From Anaerolineae bacterium (GTDB taxonomy: Bacteria; Chloroflexota; Anaerolineae; Anaerolineales; Anaerolineaceae), in NCBI GenBank assembly GCA_016213455.1, contig JACRAG010000152.1, forward strand, positions 1 through 9,095: a stretch of DNA of 9,095 nucleotides, read 5' to 3'. Below are positions 6,606 to 9,095 of the stretch, one piece after another. Below the pieces are notes generated by a model. It ran no database searches, was not told the DNA's origin, and saw only the letters and a program-made list of their open reading frames with translations. The translations under genes and the position numbers were made by a program. How positions within the stretch are numbered: position 1 is the first letter of the stretch; every line of letters starts with the position of its first letter.

Positions 6606-6821
6606 TCAGGCTTCGCTTTCTTCCAGGTCGTTGACCTGGCGGACGCGCAACTCGGCCTGATTGAGCAGTTCGGCGCAGCGGCGCGCCAGCCGCTGACCGC
6701 GTTCAAACAGCGCCAGCGACTCTTCCAGGCTGGCCTGACCGGTTTCCAGTTGGGTGATGGTCTCTTCCAGCTCTTTCACGGCGGCTTCGTAGTTCAGTTG
6801 GGATACATCCAGATCGGTCAT
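6606..6821 (-). CDS. xseB: Exodeoxyribonuclease VII small subunit
   Basis: XseB is the small subunit of exonuclease VII; several copies bind the XseA large subunit to make the enzyme that degrades single-stranded DNA from both ends into oligonucleotides in the cytoplasm. The 71 residues match the family in length and content: two helices forming a coiled hairpin, with NYEAAVKELEETITQLETG (10-28), LEESLALFERGQ (32-43) and a second helix with AELLNQAELRV (50-60). The tail is acidic. Its ATG overlaps the xseA stop codon by 4 bases (ATGA), and a GGAG (6833-6830) lies 8 bases upstream inside xseA, so the subunits are translated together. The next gene starts 2 bases after its stop. Confidence 0.95.
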   Translation of the reverse strand: MTDLDVSQLNYEAAVKELEETITQLETGQASLEESLALFERGQRLARRCAELLNQAELRVRQVNDLEESEA

Positions 6822-8047
6822 GAGGTTTGCTCCACGTGGGTAATGTTGGCGGTCAGGGTACCGTCAGCCAGCCGGATCTGCACCGGCTCGGGTGGGAGGG
6901 CGTTGGCGGCGCGAGTCAACAGCGAACCATCCGGGCGCTGCACCAGGGCGTAGCCGCGCTGCAGCACTTCCAGTGGATTGAGCGCCTTGAGACGCGCGCT
7001 CAATCCGTCCAAAGCCGCGCGCTGCATGGACAGATGCACCTGCGCTGCGCGTTTCAGGCGCAGCTGCGCGGCATCCAGGCGCTGGGCTTCATCCAGCAGG
7101 TTGCGCTCCGGCGAATGACGCAGCAGCCGGGATTGCAGCAAGGCCTGTTCGGCGCGTAGTTCTCCCAGGCGGATGACTGCTGCGCTCACCAGCCGGTTTT
7201 GCAGGCGTTCCAGGCCGATGATTAAATCGGCCCGGTCGGGGGTTGCCAGGGCAGCCGCGCCGGTGGGGGTGGGGGCGCGCAGGTCGGCGGCAAAATCCAC
7301 CAGGGTGACATCCGTTTCGTGCCCCACGCCGGTGACGATGGGCACCGCTGAAGCCGCCACGGCGCGCACCACGCTCTCGTCATTAAACGCCCACAGGTCT
7401 TCGATGGAGCCGCCGCCGCGGGCCAGGATGATCACATCCGGCGGGGGCGACAGGCGGTTGAGGCTTTGAATGGCTGCCACCAGGCGCGGCGGGGCTTCGT
7501 CTCCCTGCACGGGGCTGGGCGCCAGCAGCACATCAGCCAGCGGGTAACGCCGTGCCAGGGTGTTGAGCATATCCTGCAGGGCGGCGCCGGTGGGCGAGGT
7601 GACCAGCCCGATGCGCTGCGGCAGCGCAGGCAGGGGGCGTTTGCGGGATTCCTCAAACAGGCCGTCTGCTTCCAGGCGGGCTTTGAGGCGCAGAAATTCC
7701 TGGTAGAGGTAACCTTCGCCGGCAGGTCGCACCGCGTCGATGTAGAGCTGGTAGGCGCCGTCGCGCTCATACAGCCCGATTGCGCCGTGTGCTTCCACCG
7801 CCATGCCGTTCTGCAGTGGAATGCGAATGCGCAGCGCGGTGGTGCGCCAGATGACGCACTTGAGCGCGGCGTAGGCGTCCTTGAGGGTCAAATAGACATG
7901 CCCGGAGGAGGCACGGGTGAAGTTGGAGATTTCACCCTGCACCCACACATCCTGCAAAATGGCATCAGCCTCCAGCAGTTCGCGCAAATAGCGCGTCAGG
8001 CCGGATACGCTGAGGGAGGAGGGTTGGAAAAGCGGGAGCGCCATCAT
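6818..8047 (-). CDS. xseA: Exodeoxyribonuclease VII large subunit
   Basis: XseA is the catalytic subunit of exonuclease VII, acting on single-stranded DNA during repair and clearance of toxic ssDNA. An N-terminal OB fold (about 12-105) contains VQGEISN (36-42) and SGHVYLTLKD (48-57). The catalytic domain has SPTGAALQD (151-159), ARGGGSIEDLWAFNDE (209-224) and GVGHETDVTLVDFAADLRAPTP (beginning 240), and a helical coiled region follows (about 270-355). At 409 residues it is somewhat shorter than the 456 of the E. coli enzyme, the shortening being in the C-terminal helical part. Two consecutive ATGs (8047 and 8044) could start it; neither has a nearby Shine-Dalgarno sequence. The only GGGAGG lies 18 bases upstream, inside the promoter spacer, so translation from a leaderless transcript is likely. 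It is first in the operon xseA-xseB-yuiD-like. Confidence 0.95.
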   Translation of the reverse strand: MMALPLFQPSSLSVSGLTRYLRELLEADAILQDVWVQGEISNFTRASSGHVYLTLKDAYAALKCVIWRTTALRIRIPLQNGMAVEAHGAIGLYERDGAYQLYIDAVRPAGEGYLYQEFLRLKARLEADGLFEESRKRPLPALPQRIGLVTSPTGAALQDMLNTLARRYPLADVLLAPSPVQGDEAPPRLVAAIQSLNRLSPPPDVIILARGGGSIEDLWAFNDESVVRAVAASAVPIVTGVGHETDVTLVDFAADLRAPTPTGAAALATPDRADLIIGLERLQNRLVSAAVIRLGELRAEQALLQSRLLRHSPERNLLDEAQRLDAAQLRLKRAAQVHLSMQRAALDGLSARLKALNPLEVLQRGYALVQRPDGSLLTRAANALPPEPVQIRLADGTLTANITHVEQTS

Positions 8048-8055
8048 ACCGGATA

Positions 8056-8084
8056 AAGATACCAGCCTCCCGCCCGGCTGTCAA
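8056..8084 (-). promoter_or_regulatory. Putative leaderless promoter of the xseA-xseB-yuiD operon
   Basis: On the minus strand, a perfect -35 TTGACA (8084-8079), a 17-base spacer and -10 TATCTT (8061-8056, four of six) place the transcription start near 8049. The first ATG of xseA is at 8047, so the leader would be about 0 to 3 bases. Confidence 0.55.
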
Positions 8085-8094
8085 TTTATTTTTG

Positions 8095-8103
8095 TGCTAC
8101 AAT
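8095..8103 (+). promoter_or_regulatory. Extended -10 promoter of the HIT gene
   Basis: TG (8095-8096), one base, then TACAAT (8098-8103, five of six) is an extended -10 element. No good -35 is found at the normal distance, which such promoters tolerate. Transcription would start near 8110, leaving a leader of about 92 bases before the ATG at 8203. It lies back to back with the xseA promoter, 10 bases beyond that promoter's -35. Confidence 0.45.
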
Positions 8104-8202
8104 ACTTTCACTTCATGTTTGTGTCAGTTCTTTGATAATTCACTCCCCGACAGGTAATCTGGCTGTGGTTTGACCAACTCCAAATAGGAAGGGACGGGTT
8201 CG

Positions 8203-8688
8203 ATGGAAACTTTGTGGTCGCCATGGCGGATGAGGTATATGATGAATTCAAACAAGCCGAGTGAATGCATCTTTTGTAAGGCGGTGCAGGACGAGGACGA
8301 CCTAGAAAGCCTGGTTGTTCTGCGGCGGAAGAATGCGTTTGTCATCCTCAACCGTTTCCCCTATACTACCGGGCACATTATGATCGTGCCGTACGCGCAT
8401 GTCGACTCCATCGAAGCGTTGGACAGCGAGACTCGCGCCGAATTGATGGATTTGATGGCTGAAATGATGATTCTGCTGCGTGAATTGTATAACCCGCAGG
8501 CCTTTAATATCGGCGCCAACATCGGCACGGCTGCCGGCGCCGGCATTGCTTCGCATGTGCATTTGCATGTGGTGCCGCGCTGGAACGGCGACACCAATTT
8601 CATGTCCACCATCGGCGAGACCCGCGTGCTGCCGGAAGAACTGCCGGTGACTTTCGAACGCATTCGCGAGAAGCTGCATCAAAGCTAA
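8203..8688 (+). CDS. HIT-family protein, AP4A phosphorylase-like
   Basis: This 161-residue cytoplasmic histidine-triad protein belongs to the branch with an N-terminal LWSPWRM motif (4-10), as in mycobacterial AP4A phosphorylase Rv2613c; such enzymes split dinucleoside polyphosphates or related nucleotides. C22 and C25 (CIFC) look like zinc ligands. NRFPYTTGHIMIVPYAHV (50-67) and FNIGANIGTAAGAGI (101-115) are core HIT segments, and HVHLHVVPRW (118-127) is the catalytic triad, with H120 the expected nucleophile. The C-terminal GDTNFM and TRVLPE motifs also fit this subgroup. The start is supported by AGGAAGGG (8187-8194), about 8 bases upstream. Hydrolase and phosphorylase activity cannot be told apart from the sequence. 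It is monocistronic, closed by a strong terminator, and divergent from xseA. Confidence 0.92.
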   Translation: METLWSPWRMRYMMNSNKPSECIFCKAVQDEDDLESLVVLRRKNAFVILNRFPYTTGHIMIVPYAHVDSIEALDSETRAELMDLMAEMMILLRELYNPQAFNIGANIGTAAGAGIASHVHLHVVPRWNGDTNFMSTIGETRVLPEELPVTFERIREKLHQS

Positions 8689-8689
8689 C

Positions 8690-8720
8690 AAAAAAGAGGC
8701 GGTCAAACCGCCTCTTTTTT
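8690..8720. terminator. Bidirectional intrinsic terminator between HIT and the binding-protein gene
   Basis: A perfect 14-bp stem (8690-8703 with 8707-8720) has a GC-rich GAGGCGGT core, a CAA loop, and six As and six Ts at the outer ends. It begins one base after the HIT stop codon and ends 21 bases before the stop of the convergent gene. It is the strongest terminator in the window. Confidence 0.92.
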
Positions 8721-8741
8721 GTTGGTGCCGGGTCCGCCGGA

Positions 8742-9095
8742 TTACGGCGCGACCATATCCACGAAGCTGACTTTACCATCCTTCACCTGCAGGATGGCGG
8801 CGGGTTTGACCGGGTTGTGCTTGTCGTCAAAGACGATGCGACCGGTGACACCCTCAAATTCGGCTTTCGCCAGCATTTCGGCAACCTTCTGGGGGTTGTC
8901 CTCGCCGGTTTTGGCGATGGTGTCCAGCAGCAGGTTGGTGGCGTCATACGCCATGGTGCCGATCGAGTCAGGCACCTGGTCGAATTTTTCCTGGTACTTC
9001 TTGACCCAATCCTGAACCACCGGGCGCGGATCCTCGGGGGAGTAGAAATTGGAGAAGTAGCTGCCATCCGTCGCTGTCAAGTCCAGGTCGGCAGA
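8742..9095 (-). CDS. ABC transporter substrate-binding protein, LivK-like, C-terminal part
   Basis: The last 117 residues and the TAA stop of a periplasmic-binding-protein type I family member are present; the N-terminus, with any signal or lipobox, lies beyond the right edge. Such proteins deliver branched-chain amino acids, amides or urea to a LivHMGF-type ABC importer outside the cytoplasmic membrane. Typical features are YFSNFYSPEDPRP followed by WVKKYQEKF, then MAYDATNLLLDTIAKTG (the conserved YDA helix), KVAEMLAKAEFEGVTGRIVFD (the family's FxGxxGxxxFD strand-turn) and a closing AAILQVKDGKVSFV. The ligand cannot be named from this part. Neighbouring transporter genes, if linked, would lie to the right, outside the window. 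The frame is open to the edge, with no internal stop. Confidence 0.85.
   Translation of the reverse strand, partial: SADLDLTATDGSYFSNFYSPEDPRPVVQDWVKKYQEKFDQVPDSIGTMAYDATNLLLDTIAKTGEDNPQKVAEMLAKAEFEGVTGRIVFDDKHNPVKPAAILQVKDGKVSFVDMVAP

Noticed and set aside
7466..8056. A 196-codon plus-strand open frame opposite xseA
   Set aside because: It is entirely antisense to a strongly conserved exonuclease gene, and its translation is low-information.
8115..8135. A six-codon mini-ORF (MFVSVL, then TGA) in the HIT leader, about 5 bases after the predicted transcription start
   Set aside because: There is no ribosome site, no repeated codons of a regulating amino acid, and no attenuator hairpin before the HIT start. 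Very short ORFs are frequent by chance.
1..9095. Defence island, CRISPR array, insertion sequence, tRNA or rRNA
   Set aside because: No repeat-spacer pattern, transposase motif, terminal inverted repeats with target duplication or structured RNA gene was seen. All gene calls are metabolic, transport or repair families.

Overview
The window reads as ordinary chromosomal DNA of a Chloroflexota bacterium, probably Anaerolineae-like. The support is indirect: generally GC-rich coding sequence with AT-rich promoters; a secreted multidomain subtilase ending in a short tail (YFPVIMR) of a kind I recall from secreted Chloroflexota proteins; a clostridial-type lysine 2,3-aminomutase; and a branched-chain-amino-acid-type binding protein. 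I see no mobile element, CRISPR array, rRNA, tRNA or defence cassette. The taxon is an inference; no marker gene is present.

Layout, left to right. (1) 1-578 (-): N-terminal part of a lysine 2,3-aminomutase (KamA), running off the left edge. (2) 579-790: divergent intergenic region with a minus-strand promoter for kamA and a near-consensus sigma70-type promoter for the next gene, whose start-site region carries small inverted repeats. (3) 791-1159 (+): a small VOC/glyoxalase-fold protein, separated by a bidirectional terminator from (4) 1243-2565 (-): an MFS transporter resembling the niacin permease NaiP/YceI. (5) 2566-2823: divergent intergenic region with the transporter promoter, an inverted repeat overlapping its -35 element, and a nested palindrome. 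(6) 2824-6078 (+): a large secreted S8 (subtilisin/kexin-type) protease with a C-terminal P domain. A bidirectional terminator separates it from (7) a compact minus-strand operon, xseA-xseB-yuiD-like (8047 down to 6151), encoding both exonuclease VII subunits and a divergent-PAP2 (DUF212) membrane protein. (8) 8048-8202: divergent intergenic region in which xseA appears to have a leaderless promoter and the HIT gene an extended -10 promoter. (9) 8203-8688 (+): a HIT-family nucleotide phosphorylase/hydrolase. After a strong bidirectional terminator comes (10) 8742-9095 (-): the C-terminal part of an ABC-transporter substrate-binding protein, running off the right edge.

The genes do not form one pathway. 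Apart from xseA-xseB-yuiD, each is a single transcription unit, and plus and minus genes alternate. The three convergent gene pairs are each closed by one symmetric hairpin with an A tract on one side and a T tract on the other. The three divergent regions hold the promoters, and most predicted 5' leaders are very short. No intergenic stretch exceeds 300 bases. I find no convincing undescribed system. The most worthwhile leads are the leaderless xseA promoter, the tail and domain layout of the protease, the DUF212 gene coupled to exonuclease VII, and the operator-like repeats at the VOC and MFS promoters.
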